29,492 nt of DNA from CAZNQW01 sp964575225 (GCA_964575225.1 CAZNQW010000020.1:1-29492), one strand, 5' to 3'. Counted from the first letter of the stretch, positions 14,858-23,842 are shown. Translations and numbers: made by a program. The notes: generated by a model not told the origin, from the sequence alone.

Positions 14858-16120
14858 TCACGGGGTTTCCAGTTGCAAGGTGTCGGTGGGCACATCGGTG
14901 GCTGGCAACTCGGCCAGGACCACCTCAATGGTTTCGGGAATCACACTCACTACAGTGACCTCACCGGGCGACAGGACAATGGGCGCCACACGGTGTATGC
15001 CCAGGGAGAAATCGTACAGGTTTAACAGGACTTGAATATCATCGGACTGCAACTGGGCCAGTACTGCATCAGGCCCCTCCAAGATCACGTCCACCACCGT
15101 CGGCGAGAACACCGCCTGCCATTCTTCCGGCACTCCGCGAACCTCGACCGATGAGGTCATGGTCCGACCGCTCTGGATGGGCAAGACATGGACTGTGACG
15201 GTGACAAAATCGGCAGTGATGACGTCAATGCCCAATGGCACCGTCAACGGCACCTGTTTCACCAAATCCACGCGCGTGTCGGTCGCGGTGATGGGCAGGG
15301 TCCGCACAAAACCAGGCAGGCCGAGCAACACCGCCGGTGGCCCCTTGAGCGTGACGATAGAAGGATCGACCTCCACATTACCCAGGCGATAGCCTTCTGC
15401 CGGCGTGACGCGCAGATCGGGCACCACCTCCACGTCCGGTTTAAAGCCCACCTTGCGTAGGACGCGGACCTCGGCGAGCACCCGGTCTGGGCTCCATTGG
15501 ACTCCCGTCACCACCTGGCCCTGGCGATTGAGGGGGGTGACAGCGACCCGCTGCACCACATCTTCTTTCGCCCCGGCAATATCCAGAGAGGCGCTCACCG
15601 TAACCACATCCCGAAGGTAGGGCGCCGGTCCCTGGATGGTCACCTGCGCCGGTTCCAGATTCAGGGCGCTGGCCTCATAACCCACCGCGGGCTCGCCCGT
15701 TAGTGCGAGAGCGACCGGCACGGTGACGGTGTCCACGGCCTCGAGATAGACCGTTTGCACCTGGGGGCTAAAGCTGAGGACACGCACCCCACTGTTGGTG
15801 CAGGTCACCTCAACCTCCACGGCCGCAGGCTGGCCCAACTCGACCTCGGCAAGATCCATCGTTGCTTCAAAGCTGGCTTGATTCAGGCTGCGGAGGATGC
15901 TTCCCGATGCCCGCGCCTCGACGTTTCCAAACTCGGCGATCGGTTCAAAGATCACCGAGCCCTGCGGCTGGTTGATCACCTCAATGGGTACATTGGAGAA
16001 CACTTCGGTAGCAAAGGGGTCCACTTGCAGCGTGGCGGCAATCCACACGGCAAAGGCCAACAACATGGCCAAAATCACCGATCCCAGGTTATCCAACAGG
16101 TGGCGCACGACGGTCATCAT
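14858..16120 (-). CDS. YbbR-domain protein (CdaR-like)
   Basis: The product is 420 residues with one N-terminal membrane segment (about 13-31, LGSVILAMLLAFAVWIAATL) and an exported region made of about four YbbR-type beta domains, seen as repeats of the pattern VxLxGPxxxL (VTIQGPAPYLRDV, VTLKGPPAVLLGL, VILEGPDAVLAQL). In Firmicutes the YbbR protein CdaR regulates the membrane diadenylate cyclase CdaA and normally sits beside cdaA and glmM. Neither is here, so the CdaR role is inference from the domain only. It starts 3 bases after the stop of the PHP gene, so the two are translationally linked. Two adjacent ATGs (16120 and 16117) are equally good starts. Confidence 0.85.
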   Translation of the reverse strand: MMTVVRHLLDNLGSVILAMLLAFAVWIAATLQVDPFATEVFSNVPIEVINQPQGSVIFEPIAEFGNVEARASGSILRSLNQASFEATMDLAEVELGQPAAVEVEVTCTNSGVRVLSFSPQVQTVYLEAVDTVTVPVALALTGEPAVGYEASALNLEPAQVTIQGPAPYLRDVVTVSASLDIAGAKEDVVQRVAVTPLNRQGQVVTGVQWSPDRVLAEVRVLRKVGFKPDVEVVPDLRVTPAEGYRLGNVEVDPSIVTLKGPPAVLLGLPGFVRTLPITATDTRVDLVKQVPLTVPLGIDVITADFVTVTVHVLPIQSGRTMTSSVEVRGVPEEWQAVFSPTVVDVILEGPDAVLAQLQSDDIQVLLNLYDFSLGIHRVAPIVLSPGEVTVVSVIPETIEVVLAELPATDVPTDTLQLETP

Positions 16121-16123
16121 CGG

Positions 16124-16774
16124 CTATGGCGCTCCCAGCCGCCTCCGCCTCTTGGCATAGGTCGAGACGAAATGCACCAGAGGGCTACTCACCCTGCCGG
16201 CGATCGTTCCCTGGCGCAGGCTCTGCAAAAAGGTCACTGAATCCTCAAAGGGAGGCAACTCGACATAGGCCCGCCCCACCTCAAAGGGGGCATGGGCATC
16301 GCTGCCCGCCGAACCTGGCAACCCCCAGAGGATTGCCAGGTTGCGAGCCTCGTCATTGTCTTTGGGGAACACCGTGCGGGCGTTCAACACTTCGATGAAA
16401 TCCAGGCTCTGGTGGTACTTGACCAGATTTTCCCGACCCAGGGCCTCGCTGCGCACCCGATCCAGGGGGTGAGAAACACCCACCAGTCCCCCCTGGTCGC
16501 GAATGCGTGCGATGGTCTCGGGGATAGACAGGTCCATCGGAATCTCTTCCTTCAGAAAGAGACCAAGCAGCTCGCCATCACGCGTCTTGATCTCTTCACC
16601 CACCACAAATCGATCTGGGGCATGGGCCTGAAACGCGAGCGCTCCCGCGAGGGTATTATGATCGGTGATGGCAACCATATCCACACTCCGCCGATCCATC
16701 CAACGCAAAAGGGCGGGAAGGCGCGTGAGGCTATCCTTGGAATAACGGGTATGGCAGTGTAGATCGATACGCAT
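16124..16774 (-). CDS. PHP-domain metal-dependent phosphoesterase
   Basis: The 216-residue protein carries the PHP metal-site motifs in order: H6 and H8 in DLHCHTRYS, D38 and H39 in ITDHN, E60/E61 in VGEEI, H102 in SHPLDR and D159/H161 in GSDAHAP. This is the YciV/RNase AM-like branch of the PHP family, whose members hydrolyse nucleoside 3',5'-bisphosphates or short RNA 5' ends; the exact substrate cannot be assigned. It is soluble with no signal peptide. No ribosome site is visible before the ATG, which lies only 12 bases after the stop of the DUF362 gene, so translational coupling is likely. It forms an operon with DUF362, ybbR and probably tkt. Confidence 0.88.
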   Translation of the reverse strand: MRIDLHCHTRYSKDSLTRLPALLRWMDRRSVDMVAITDHNTLAGALAFQAHAPDRFVVGEEIKTRDGELLGLFLKEEIPMDLSIPETIARIRDQGGLVGVSHPLDRVRSEALGRENLVKYHQSLDFIEVLNARTVFPKDNDEARNLAILWGLPGSAGSDAHAPFEVGRAYVELPPFEDSVTFLQSLRQGTIAGRVSSPLVHFVSTYAKRRRRLGAP

Positions 16775-16786
16775 GGTCCAAAAAGG

Positions 16787-18010
16787 CTAGCTCTTCTTTC
16801 GACCCTTGTTCGCCAGCCACCAAAGCGCCAAAGCAGAGGCCGCAATGCCCAGCAACCCGGCCGTTGCCGCAGTCTTGGGTTCGTACAAGGGTTTAGTCAT
16901 GGCCGGCACATCCCCATAGTTGGAAAACAGCCGCCCCCACTTGGTGTTTAGAGCGTCTTCCACCCGTTGGTTGCCGACAAAAGGATACCAGAACCCATCA
17001 TAGTAAGCTCGCGACGCCGTGTAGGACCAGGGGACGATGGGAGAGCGGAGCAACACGTTCTCAAAGGGCTTGAGCGGGCCATGATAGATCTGCTTTTGAC
17101 CCCAACTGGCAAAAGTCTCTCCCATGCGGGCGCGCCAGCGGACTTCATCAGGGTCCACGTCGCCTACGACTTCGATCTGCTGGAAATCGCCAATGCCCAG
17201 GCCACGTTCGTGGGCCAGACGAATAAAGTCCAGATCCATCGGCTCAAATCCCTGTAGATAGGCCGACACCGCATCGATGGCCACCTGGTCGGACGAGGCC
17301 AGAATCAAATCCTTTTCCAAAGCCCACATGGCGCGAGGCCCAGGTCCATCCCCGGCAAAGGTACCATCCATCACGGCAAACAGGCCGCTGTGAATCTCCT
17401 GTTGGATGGCCAAGAGATCGACCACGGTTTCATGGATCACGGCGTGGGTCCAGTGGCGGCGCTCCGATAGCAGCCCACCAAAGGCGTTTTTCATCGCCCC
17501 GGTGATCGTCGTAAAGACATGGGTCTTGACGGTGGGCAATTGGACAATGTTCTTGTCAAAAAAGAAGCTGGGGATGCGGATGCCATCGGGATACACCTTG
17601 TCGAGGACCAGCATGGGCGTCCTGGGCTCGTAGACCACCCATTCGACCTCGGGCTCGTACAGGTGCACATTGCGAAGCCCGTACTTGTCCACTACCAGTT
17701 TGTGCTTGTTGTTGCGCTCGCCCACATAGGCATCGACCACCACCGTGCGGTTGTGGGCCGCGATCAGGTCTTGGTATCCATCCTCCAGCAGGGTACGGAC
17801 CACCCCCTCCAACTGCCAGGGGGCCGTCGAGCAGGCGGGATACCACTGCTGCCATGAGATATTGATCTTGAGCAAGGTCTCTTTGTCTTTGGGGAGAGAT
17901 GCTTCGTAATTGGCAAGATGCAGCAAGCGCTGATAATCATCCAATACCGTTTCCGGCTTGGTTCGGATCAAGGCCACACGCCCCTTACCTGGGAATTCTT
18001 TGGGAATCAT
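16787..18010 (-). CDS. DUF362 domain protein with C-terminal membrane anchor
   Basis: The product is 407 residues. The DUF362 domain spans most of it, with typical segments LLKINISW, the VVVDAYVGERNNKHKL region, LPTVKTHVFTTITGAMKNAFGGL and VMDGTFAGDGPGP, followed by SSDQVAIDAVSAYLQGF. Unlike many DUF362 proteins it has no 4Fe-4S cysteine motifs. A C-terminal hydrophobic segment (about 382-400, TAGLLGIAASALALWWLA) followed by KGRKKS suggests a tail anchor with the domain in the cytoplasm. The biochemical role of the domain is not firmly known. A GGAGGTGA ribosome site precedes the ATG at 18010 and a good promoter lies at 18075-18103, so this is the first gene of the minus-strand operon. Confidence 0.85.
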   Translation of the reverse strand: MIPKEFPGKGRVALIRTKPETVLDDYQRLLHLANYEASLPKDKETLLKINISWQQWYPACSTAPWQLEGVVRTLLEDGYQDLIAAHNRTVVVDAYVGERNNKHKLVVDKYGLRNVHLYEPEVEWVVYEPRTPMLVLDKVYPDGIRIPSFFFDKNIVQLPTVKTHVFTTITGAMKNAFGGLLSERRHWTHAVIHETVVDLLAIQQEIHSGLFAVMDGTFAGDGPGPRAMWALEKDLILASSDQVAIDAVSAYLQGFEPMDLDFIRLAHERGLGIGDFQQIEVVGDVDPDEVRWRARMGETFASWGQKQIYHGPLKPFENVLLRSPIVPWSYTASRAYYDGFWYPFVGNQRVEDALNTKWGRLFSNYGDVPAMTKPLYEPKTAATAGLLGIAASALALWWLANKGRKKS

Positions 18011-18074
18011 CGGTCACCTCCAAACCACGATAAATCGGCCCCACAGCCACGGGTGCTTGGGCCAGTCAACACCT

Positions 18075-18103
18075 AGTATAACGCAATTCAGACCGAATGT
18101 CCA
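18075..18103 (-). promoter_or_regulatory. Promoter of the DUF362-PHP-YbbR(-tkt) operon
   Basis: Minus-strand TGGACA (18103-18098), 17 bases, TATACT (18080-18075). The start would be near 18068 with a leader of about 58 bases. It is divergent from the XRE promoter about 60 bases away. Confidence 0.75.
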
Positions 18104-18165
18104 GTATGCTGCATCCCCTTCCGATCTCGGCCATACGCATATTTTGCACCATCTTGAACCAAATG

Positions 18166-18194
18166 TTGTGTGGAACCAACAGATGTGCTATAAT
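18166..18194 (+). promoter_or_regulatory. Promoter of the XRE-kinase-TPR operon
   Basis: TTGTGT (18166-18171), 17 bases, perfect TATAAT (18189-18194). The -35 box is weak, as in promoters that need an activator. The leader is about 58 bases and ends with AAGGAG before the ATG at 18259. Confidence 0.65.
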
Positions 18195-18258
18195 GATGCT
18201 TGTTTCATCCGATTCATCCTACTTTGACCGATGGCCCGCATGATGAAGGAGAGAGCCG

Positions 18259-18939
18259 ATGGACCCTGTACAGTCGATTGCCCTACGGAACCGGATCATA
18301 GGCCTTTTGGTCAAGCGTGCCCGCCTCAAAGCCGGTAAGAGCCAGCGAGACTGTGCCGATTATTTGGGGTGCAGTCCTTTCCTGTTTACTCAATGTGAGC
18401 AGGGCCGCCGTGGCCTATCGCTGCCCCAATTGGAGGCCCTGGCCCACTTTTTCGGCGTGCCGTTGGACAGCCTGTGGGATGAATCGTTTTCGCCTGCCAC
18501 TCCCGAGGATACACCGGATCTCCCCATCGAGCAACTGATGTTGATTCGCCGCAAAGAGATTGCCGTTCGCTTTCGCCAATGCCGCCAAAAGGCAGAACTC
18601 ACCCAAGAGGCCGTCGGCCAAATACTGGATCGGTCGGCCTACATTGTCTCCCAATACGAACACGGTCGGCGCGACATTCCCCTGGCCGAGCTGGAAACGG
18701 CCCTCGATCTATGCGGTCAACGCCTTACCGACCTGCTTCGCGAAGAACCCATTTTGGCCACCCCCGTCGATCGGGAGCGTGAGACCCTGGATCGTCTGAA
18801 CGAACTCGACCCCGAGGTTCGCGAGTTTGTGGTCAAGCCCACCAACGAGCTGTATCTGCGCATTGCCATGCTTCTCAGCACACTCAAGGCCGATCATTTG
18901 AGACGGATCGCCGAATTGATCTTGGACATCACCTATTGA
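18259..18939 (+). CDS. Tandem helix-turn-helix XRE-family regulator
   Basis: The 226-residue protein contains two Cro/CI-type HTH domains. The first spans about 12-75 (LLVKRARLKAGKSQRDCADYLGCSPFLFTQCEQGRRGLSLPQLEALAHFFGVPLDSLW). The second spans about 100-160 (VRFRQCRQKAELTQEAVGQILDRSAYIVSQYEHGRRDIPLAELETALDLCG). A helical C-terminal tail of about 60 residues may dimerise. Two DNA-binding domains in one chain suggest recognition of a long or direct-repeat site. The start is supported by an AAGGAG site. It is the first gene of an apparent three-gene operon, 23 bases before the histidine kinase, so it may report or control that kinase's output or regulate its own promoter. No ligand or protease motif is seen. 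Confidence 0.88.
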   Translation: MDPVQSIALRNRIIGLLVKRARLKAGKSQRDCADYLGCSPFLFTQCEQGRRGLSLPQLEALAHFFGVPLDSLWDESFSPATPEDTPDLPIEQLMLIRRKEIAVRFRQCRQKAELTQEAVGQILDRSAYIVSQYEHGRRDIPLAELETALDLCGQRLTDLLREEPILATPVDRERETLDRLNELDPEVREFVVKPTNELYLRIAMLLSTLKADHLRRIAELILDITY

Positions 18940-18962
18940 GCCCCCTATCGGTGTGAGGAGAC

Positions 18963-20660
18963 GTGCACAAGAACGAGGTGAGTGCGAGGGTTGTACCCTC
19001 CGGGCAGGCAGTCAAGCGGGTCTTTTTGGAAAGGCTCGCTGCTCTGTTGCGGCATCGAGATCCTCAAGACCTGGCCTCTTTTGCGCTCGAGAATCTGATC
19101 TCCGAGTTTGGGGCAACGGCCGCCTCTCTACTTCATTCGGCTCGTGCCAGCCTACATGTGCGAAAAGGTCGGTTCCCCCACCCATTGCTCGCTCACATTG
19201 AAGATTGGGAAGCCAATGTCAGACGGCGCATTCTGTCCGGTGGTTGGAAATTGCCCGCAGAACCAAAGGAGTTGGTGGCTGTGCGCCCGGTGTCCGGCAC
19301 CGACCAGACGCTATTTTATTCCCTGATCCGAGATGAGGAAACGGTCACCGGCTCGATCTGCGTGGCTTTTCCGCAATCTCGGTGCCCCACGGGCGAGGAG
19401 CGGGATTCTCTAACCAGGTATCTCGAATTTGTGGGCAATGCGCTGAACCTGACCAGTGAACAGGCCTTTGTCAAAGAACGGCTCACCCAGCTTACCCTCT
19501 TTTACCAAATCTCACAATCGATGGTATCTACTTTCGATCTCCAACAAGTGTTGGACGATACCATGCAATTGGCCACCGCCGTGCTCGACGCAGGTGCCGC
19601 GGCGCTGATGCTGGTGGACGAAAAGACCAACGAACTGATTTTTGAATACGCGGCCGGCGACATGGTCAGCGCCCTGCACAAACAGCGCACCTTGCTGGAT
19701 GAGGGCATCGCCGGCTGGGTCGCCACCCACGGGGTGCCCGTCATCTCGAACAAAGCCCGGACGGACCCTCGCTTTAGCGACAAGGTAGATGCGCGCACCG
19801 GGTTCCTCACCCAATCGGTCATCTGTGTGCCGATTCAAATGCGAGGCAAGACCATCGGCGTACTGGAAGCCCTGAATAAGCGAAGCGAGGCAGGGTTTGA
19901 CTCGGAAGATCTCAATCTAATGATCGCCACAGCCAACCAATCAGCCATCGCCATCGAAAACGCTCGCCTCTACCAATCCGTGAGGGACGAGCGAGATCGG
20001 ATCATCCAGAGCCAGGAGACCGTCCGGAGGCAAGTAGCCCGCAACCTGCACGATGGGACCATCCAATTCCTCTCGGCCATCACCATGGGCATCGATCATC
20101 TCGAACGGCTCTTGGCCCTCAAACCGGAGGATGTTCCTTCGGAACTTGGCGCCTTACGGGCCCTCGCCCGCAGTGCCATGCACCAGGCACGACTGGCCCT
20201 CTTTGAGCTTCGCCCCCTCGTTCTCGAAACCCAGGGACTGGTGCCGGCGATGCAAGCGTATGTTGATCAGCTTCACAAAAGTGAGTCGTTTCGCACACAT
20301 CTCGAGGTTTCTTCTCCATTGCCAGAGATCGATCGTTCCGCCGCGGGGACCGTCTTTGCCATCGTCCAAGAGGCCGTCAACAACGCCAAAAAACATGCGC
20401 GGGCCCAAGATATCTGGCTGCGCCTGTCGGGCAACGAGCACCAGATCGAGGTCGTCATCGAGGACAATGGCAAAGGATTCGATAAGGAAAAGGTGGAGCA
20501 GGAATACGATCAACGTGGCAGCCTCGGATTGTTGACCATGCAGGAAAGGGCCGAGTTGATCGAAGGCGTTCTCTTGCTCGAATCCAGGGTCGAGCCCCCC
20601 ACCGGCACCAAGATCACGCTTCGGGTGCCGGCCCAAGAGGCCAGCTCCCCAAAAGACTAG
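18963..20660 (+). CDS. GAF-domain sensor histidine kinase, NarL/LiaS (HisKA_3) type
   Basis: The 565-residue soluble kinase has no membrane segment. Residues about 20-165 form a divergent N-terminal sensory region that may be a degenerate GAF fold. Residues about 187-336 are a clear GAF domain (FDLQQVLDDTMQLATAVLDAGAAALMLVD ... ICVPIQMRGKTIGVLEALNK). The HisKA_3 box is QVARNLHDGTIQFL with H363, and the HATPase has VQEAVNNAKKHA (E470, N474), DNGKGF (501-506) and GSLGLLTMQERA. Kinases of this class pair with LuxR/NarL-type regulators, yet no such regulator lies nearby. The GTG at 18963 is only 2 bases after GAGGAG, so the true start may be the in-frame GTG at 18978. It is co-transcribed with the XRE gene upstream and the TPR gene downstream. 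Confidence 0.92.
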   Translation: MHKNEVSARVVPSGQAVKRVFLERLAALLRHRDPQDLASFALENLISEFGATAASLLHSARASLHVRKGRFPHPLLAHIEDWEANVRRRILSGGWKLPAEPKELVAVRPVSGTDQTLFYSLIRDEETVTGSICVAFPQSRCPTGEERDSLTRYLEFVGNALNLTSEQAFVKERLTQLTLFYQISQSMVSTFDLQQVLDDTMQLATAVLDAGAAALMLVDEKTNELIFEYAAGDMVSALHKQRTLLDEGIAGWVATHGVPVISNKARTDPRFSDKVDARTGFLTQSVICVPIQMRGKTIGVLEALNKRSEAGFDSEDLNLMIATANQSAIAIENARLYQSVRDERDRIIQSQETVRRQVARNLHDGTIQFLSAITMGIDHLERLLALKPEDVPSELGALRALARSAMHQARLALFELRPLVLETQGLVPAMQAYVDQLHKSESFRTHLEVSSPLPEIDRSAAGTVFAIVQEAVNNAKKHARAQDIWLRLSGNEHQIEVVIEDNGKGFDKEKVEQEYDQRGSLGLLTMQERAELIEGVLLLESRVEPPTGTKITLRVPAQEASSPKD

Positions 20661-20675
20661 GCGAAAGGAATGGCT

Positions 20676-21371
20676 ATGGCCGACTTGAAGAAAGCTCATC
20701 AGTTGCACAACGAAGGAATTGGCCACTATCGGGCCGGCGATTATGCCGATGCCCTCGAAACATTGGAAGAGGCGCAGGCTCTCTTTGCCGAGGCCGGACA
20801 TTCCAAGAAGCAAGGCGAAGTGCTTAACGACCGGGGGGTCGTACTGACCCAAATGAACGAGGGGCAAAAGGCCCTCGAATCGCTGCAAGAGGCCCTCGCC
20901 ATTCGCAGGGAGATCGGCGATCGCTCGGGCGAAGGCATCACCCTGGGCAACTTGGGCGCGTTGTTCGAGCGGCAGGGAGACACGGACAAAGCCCTGGACG
21001 CGTATGGGCAAGCCCAGGCGATCTTTGCCGAACTGGGCGAAAAGGGAAACGAAAAGTCGATTGCACACCAGATGAGTAAGGTCAAGCTAAAGAAAGGCAA
21101 GGTCCTGGGAGCAGTGACCAGTTTTGAGCACGAGCTGGATGCCGAAGAAACGCCGACGGGAGCGCAAAAGGTTGCCAAGGGGCTGTTTCGCTTTTGGGAC
21201 CAACTGTTTGGCGGCGGCGCTCCACCTATAGAGAACGACGACGATGACGACTGGGACCAAGACGATGATGACGAGTGGGATGATGACGACGATTGGGACC
21301 AAGACGATGACGACGATTGGGATATTGACAGCGAATCGGAAAGCGATCCAAAAGCCGCGGGAGAGGAATAA
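20676..21371 (+). CDS. TPR protein with Asp/Trp-repeat acidic tail
   Basis: The product is 231 residues from the ATG at 20676, which is 6 bases after AAGGA; an ATG at 20670 touches that site directly and is less likely. Residues about 5-125 hold three TPR-type units (LHNEGIGHYRAGDYADALETLEEAQALF; QGEVLNDRGVVLTQMNEGQKALESLQEALAI; TLGNLGALFERQGDTDKALDAYGQAQAIF). A basic helical segment (KVKLKKGKVLG) follows. The last 45 residues are almost only Asp, with Trp spaced 8, 6 and 8 residues apart, then Ser/Glu. The gene starts 15 bases after the kinase stop, so it belongs to the same operon and may serve as an adaptor for the kinase or regulator. That role is inference. Confidence 0.88.
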   Translation: MADLKKAHQLHNEGIGHYRAGDYADALETLEEAQALFAEAGHSKKQGEVLNDRGVVLTQMNEGQKALESLQEALAIRREIGDRSGEGITLGNLGALFERQGDTDKALDAYGQAQAIFAELGEKGNEKSIAHQMSKVKLKKGKVLGAVTSFEHELDAEETPTGAQKVAKGLFRFWDQLFGGGAPPIENDDDDDWDQDDDDEWDDDDDWDQDDDDDWDIDSESESDPKAAGEE

Positions 21372-21415
21372 GATTCGTCCGATCTGAATCTGTCCAACAG
21401 GTTTCGCCAGCATAC

Positions 21416-21448
21416 AAACCGCCTGACCCCAAGAGGGTCAGGCGGTTT
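21416..21448. terminator. Bidirectional intrinsic terminator between TPR and EF-G-like genes
   Basis: AAACCGCCTGACCC (21416-21429) and GGGTCAGGCGGTTT (21435-21448) form a perfect 14-bp stem with a 5-base loop. T-runs flank it in both readings (GGTTTTG on plus, GGTTTG on minus). It lies between the convergent ends of the acidic TPR gene and the EF-G-like gene and should serve both. Confidence 0.9.
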
Positions 21449-21469
21449 TGATCTCAAAGGCGGTCGGAG

Positions 21470-23542
21470 CTATTTTTCTTCTTGTTCTTTCTGCGAGGCA
21501 GCGATAATCTCTTGAGTCAAGTGCGCTGGCAGGTTGGCATAGTGAGAGAATTCGAGGGAAAAGACCCCCCGGCCCTGGGTGATGGAACGCAGATCGCTTA
21601 CATAGCGCTGCATCTCGGCAAAGGGAACCAGGGCGGTAACAATGCTGTTGTCGCCCACCTGATCCATGCCCAATACCTGTGCGCGGCGCGTGTTCAGATC
21701 GCTCAACACATCGCCCATGTGTTCCTCGGGCACCGTGATGGTGTATTTGTAGATCGGCTCCAAAAGGACGGGCCCGGCAACTTTTACAGCCAGATTGAAC
21801 ACCTCACGGCCGGCAATCTGGAAGGCAATGTCCTTCGAGTCCACCGGGTGTTCCTTGCCATCGTACACGGCAGCCCGGACATCCACCACCGGATAGCCGG
21901 CGATCACACCCTGCTCCAGGATGGCTTTGACGCCCTTTTCAATAGAGGGGCCAAAGGTTTTGGAGACGTTCATGCCCACGACTTCCCAGGCGAACTCAAA
22001 GCCGCTATCCCGCTCTCGAGGTTCGACGCGCATGTGAACCTCTGCAAATTGCCCGGCGCCTCCGGTCTGTTTCTTGTGACGATACTGGGCCGATGCCGAG
22101 CGAGTGATCGTTTCCATATAGGGCACCCGCGGGGTGGCGGTCTCCAGACTCAGGCCAAACACCTCTTCCATACGTCGCACGGCCACATTGATATGGGTAT
22201 CGCCCATGCCCGCCAAGATCGTCTCACGGGTGCTGGGCTCCTGCCGCCACGACAGGGTTGAATCCTGCTCGCACAAGCGTGTGAGGGTCGGGCTGATTTT
22301 AGCGGCATCGGCCTTGGTCTTGGGCGTGATAGCCACTGCATACAGGGCGTTGGGATAGGTGGCAGGTTCCAACTGCAAGGGCATCCCTTGATCGTGCAGA
22401 GTGTCGCCGGTTTGGGTCTCGCCCAGCTTGGCCACAGCCGCAATATCGCCGGCTGGCACCCGAACGACCGGCAACTGCTCTCGGCCGCGCACGGTATAGA
22501 TCTGGCCTACCCGCTCCTCGGTACCGGTGCGGGCGTTGCGAACCCGAGAATCCGACTCAAGGGTGCCGTTATAGACGCGAAAGTAGGAGAGCTTGCCCAC
22601 GTAGGGGTCGGCCACCGTTTTGAATACAAGGATGGCCAGCGCGCCAGCCGCATCCCCAGGCAATTCAATCGGCTCCGACTCGGTCGGGCTGGTGGCCTGG
22701 AAGGGGCCGGCCTCGACGGGCGAGGGCAAGAGCTGGATGACGGACTTTATCAAGGCTGTGACGCCAACGTTCATAGTCGCCGAACCGCATAGGACCGGGA
22801 CCAGATCGCGGCGGGCGATCCGGGCCTTGAGGCCTCGGAGAACCTCCTCCTTGGTCAGAGACTCTTCTTCAAAATACTTTTCCATCAACTCGTCCGAGCC
22901 TTCGGCGGCGGCTTCCATCAACACCATATGCGCCATCTCTACCGTATCGGCCATATCACCGGGCACGGGACTTTCCTTGGCATCGGCTCCCATGTACGCT
23001 TTGCCGCTCAACAGATCGACCACACCCTTGAGTTCCGATTGGGTGCCGATAGGTAACTGGAGAGGAACGGCGGTAATGTCGAATTTGGCGCCAATTTGGG
23101 CCACTACCGCATCGAGATCGACATTCTCCCGTTCCATCTTGTTGACAAAAGCGAGCGCCGGAAGCCCCTGCTGCTGGGCGTGATGCCATACCTGCTCGGT
23201 GCCCACCTCGACACCACCGATCGAGTCGAGCACGAGAACAGCAGCATCGGCCACGCGAATGGCGCCGATTACCTCACCCACAAAGTCCATGTAGCCAGGG
23301 GGATCCATCACATTCAGTTTGTGGGACTGGAATTCGCAAGGCATCAGCGACATGCTGATGGACATCTTGCGACGGCGTTCCTCGTCATCCCAATCCGATA
23401 CCGAAGTGCCATCATCCACACGTCCCAACCGAGTGACTGCCCCTGCGTTGAACAACATCGCTTCTGCCAGCGATGTCTTGCCAGAACCGCCGTGGCCCAA
23501 CAGGACTACGTTTCGCAGCTTGCCGCTTTCATAGATCGTCAT
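21470..23542 (-). CDS. EF-G-like translational GTPase (second EF-G type)
   Basis: The 690-residue protein has the full EF-G domain order. The G domain has P-loop GHGGSGKT (16-23), then DPPGYMDF (80-87), NKME (134-137) and CGSATMNVGV. Domain II is near YFRVYNGTLESDSRVRNART, domain IV at QTGGAGQFAEVHM, and domain V at EPIYKYTITVPEEHMGDVLSDLNTRRAQVLGM. The P-loop and switch-II differ from housekeeping EF-G (AHIDAGKT, DTPGHVDF): the His that helps GTP hydrolysis is Tyr84. These features fit the EF-G-like/EF-G2 group, whose roles are less defined than canonical EF-G. The start follows GGAGGAG, and a strong promoter with a long leader lies upstream. Confidence 0.9.
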   Translation of the reverse strand: MTIYESGKLRNVVLLGHGGSGKTSLAEAMLFNAGAVTRLGRVDDGTSVSDWDDEERRRKMSISMSLMPCEFQSHKLNVMDPPGYMDFVGEVIGAIRVADAAVLVLDSIGGVEVGTEQVWHHAQQQGLPALAFVNKMERENVDLDAVVAQIGAKFDITAVPLQLPIGTQSELKGVVDLLSGKAYMGADAKESPVPGDMADTVEMAHMVLMEAAAEGSDELMEKYFEEESLTKEEVLRGLKARIARRDLVPVLCGSATMNVGVTALIKSVIQLLPSPVEAGPFQATSPTESEPIELPGDAAGALAILVFKTVADPYVGKLSYFRVYNGTLESDSRVRNARTGTEERVGQIYTVRGREQLPVVRVPAGDIAAVAKLGETQTGDTLHDQGMPLQLEPATYPNALYAVAITPKTKADAAKISPTLTRLCEQDSTLSWRQEPSTRETILAGMGDTHINVAVRRMEEVFGLSLETATPRVPYMETITRSASAQYRHKKQTGGAGQFAEVHMRVEPRERDSGFEFAWEVVGMNVSKTFGPSIEKGVKAILEQGVIAGYPVVDVRAAVYDGKEHPVDSKDIAFQIAGREVFNLAVKVAGPVLLEPIYKYTITVPEEHMGDVLSDLNTRRAQVLGMDQVGDNSIVTALVPFAEMQRYVSDLRSITQGRGVFSLEFSHYANLPAHLTQEIIAASQKEQEEK

Positions 23543-23695
23543 CCAACTCCTCCGTTATCGATGTGCCTCCGCCTGACACTGGAGGCTTAAACCGTCGTTG
23601 CCCGTTCCTGGAAATGAAAGACCCGGCCCCAAACGCCTGCCAATGGCACACGCTCGGATCGCGGAAAGGCCAAGATCCTTGTGCACCGAAAAAAC

Positions 23696-23724
23696 ATTGT
23701 ACGACATATTGGACAAGATGTCAA
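23696..23724 (-). promoter_or_regulatory. Strong promoter of the EF-G-like gene
   Basis: Minus-strand perfect TTGACA (23724-23719), 17 bases, TACAAT (23701-23696). The start would be near 23689, leaving a leader of about 147 bases. Confidence 0.82.
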
Positions 23725-23842
23725 AGACGATGACAACTGAGGGCAGGGTTACGATGTGTTTCAGAATCCTGCAAGTGGGCCAGTAGCTCCAAGCCCCCGA
23801 GGACGGTGCAATCCAGGGGCAACCGGGAAGGAAGCCCCAGAT

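Noticed and set aside
20741..21457. 238-codon minus-strand Ser-rich frame
   Set aside because: Antisense to the acidic TPR gene; its poly-Ser stretch is the complement of the Asp codons.
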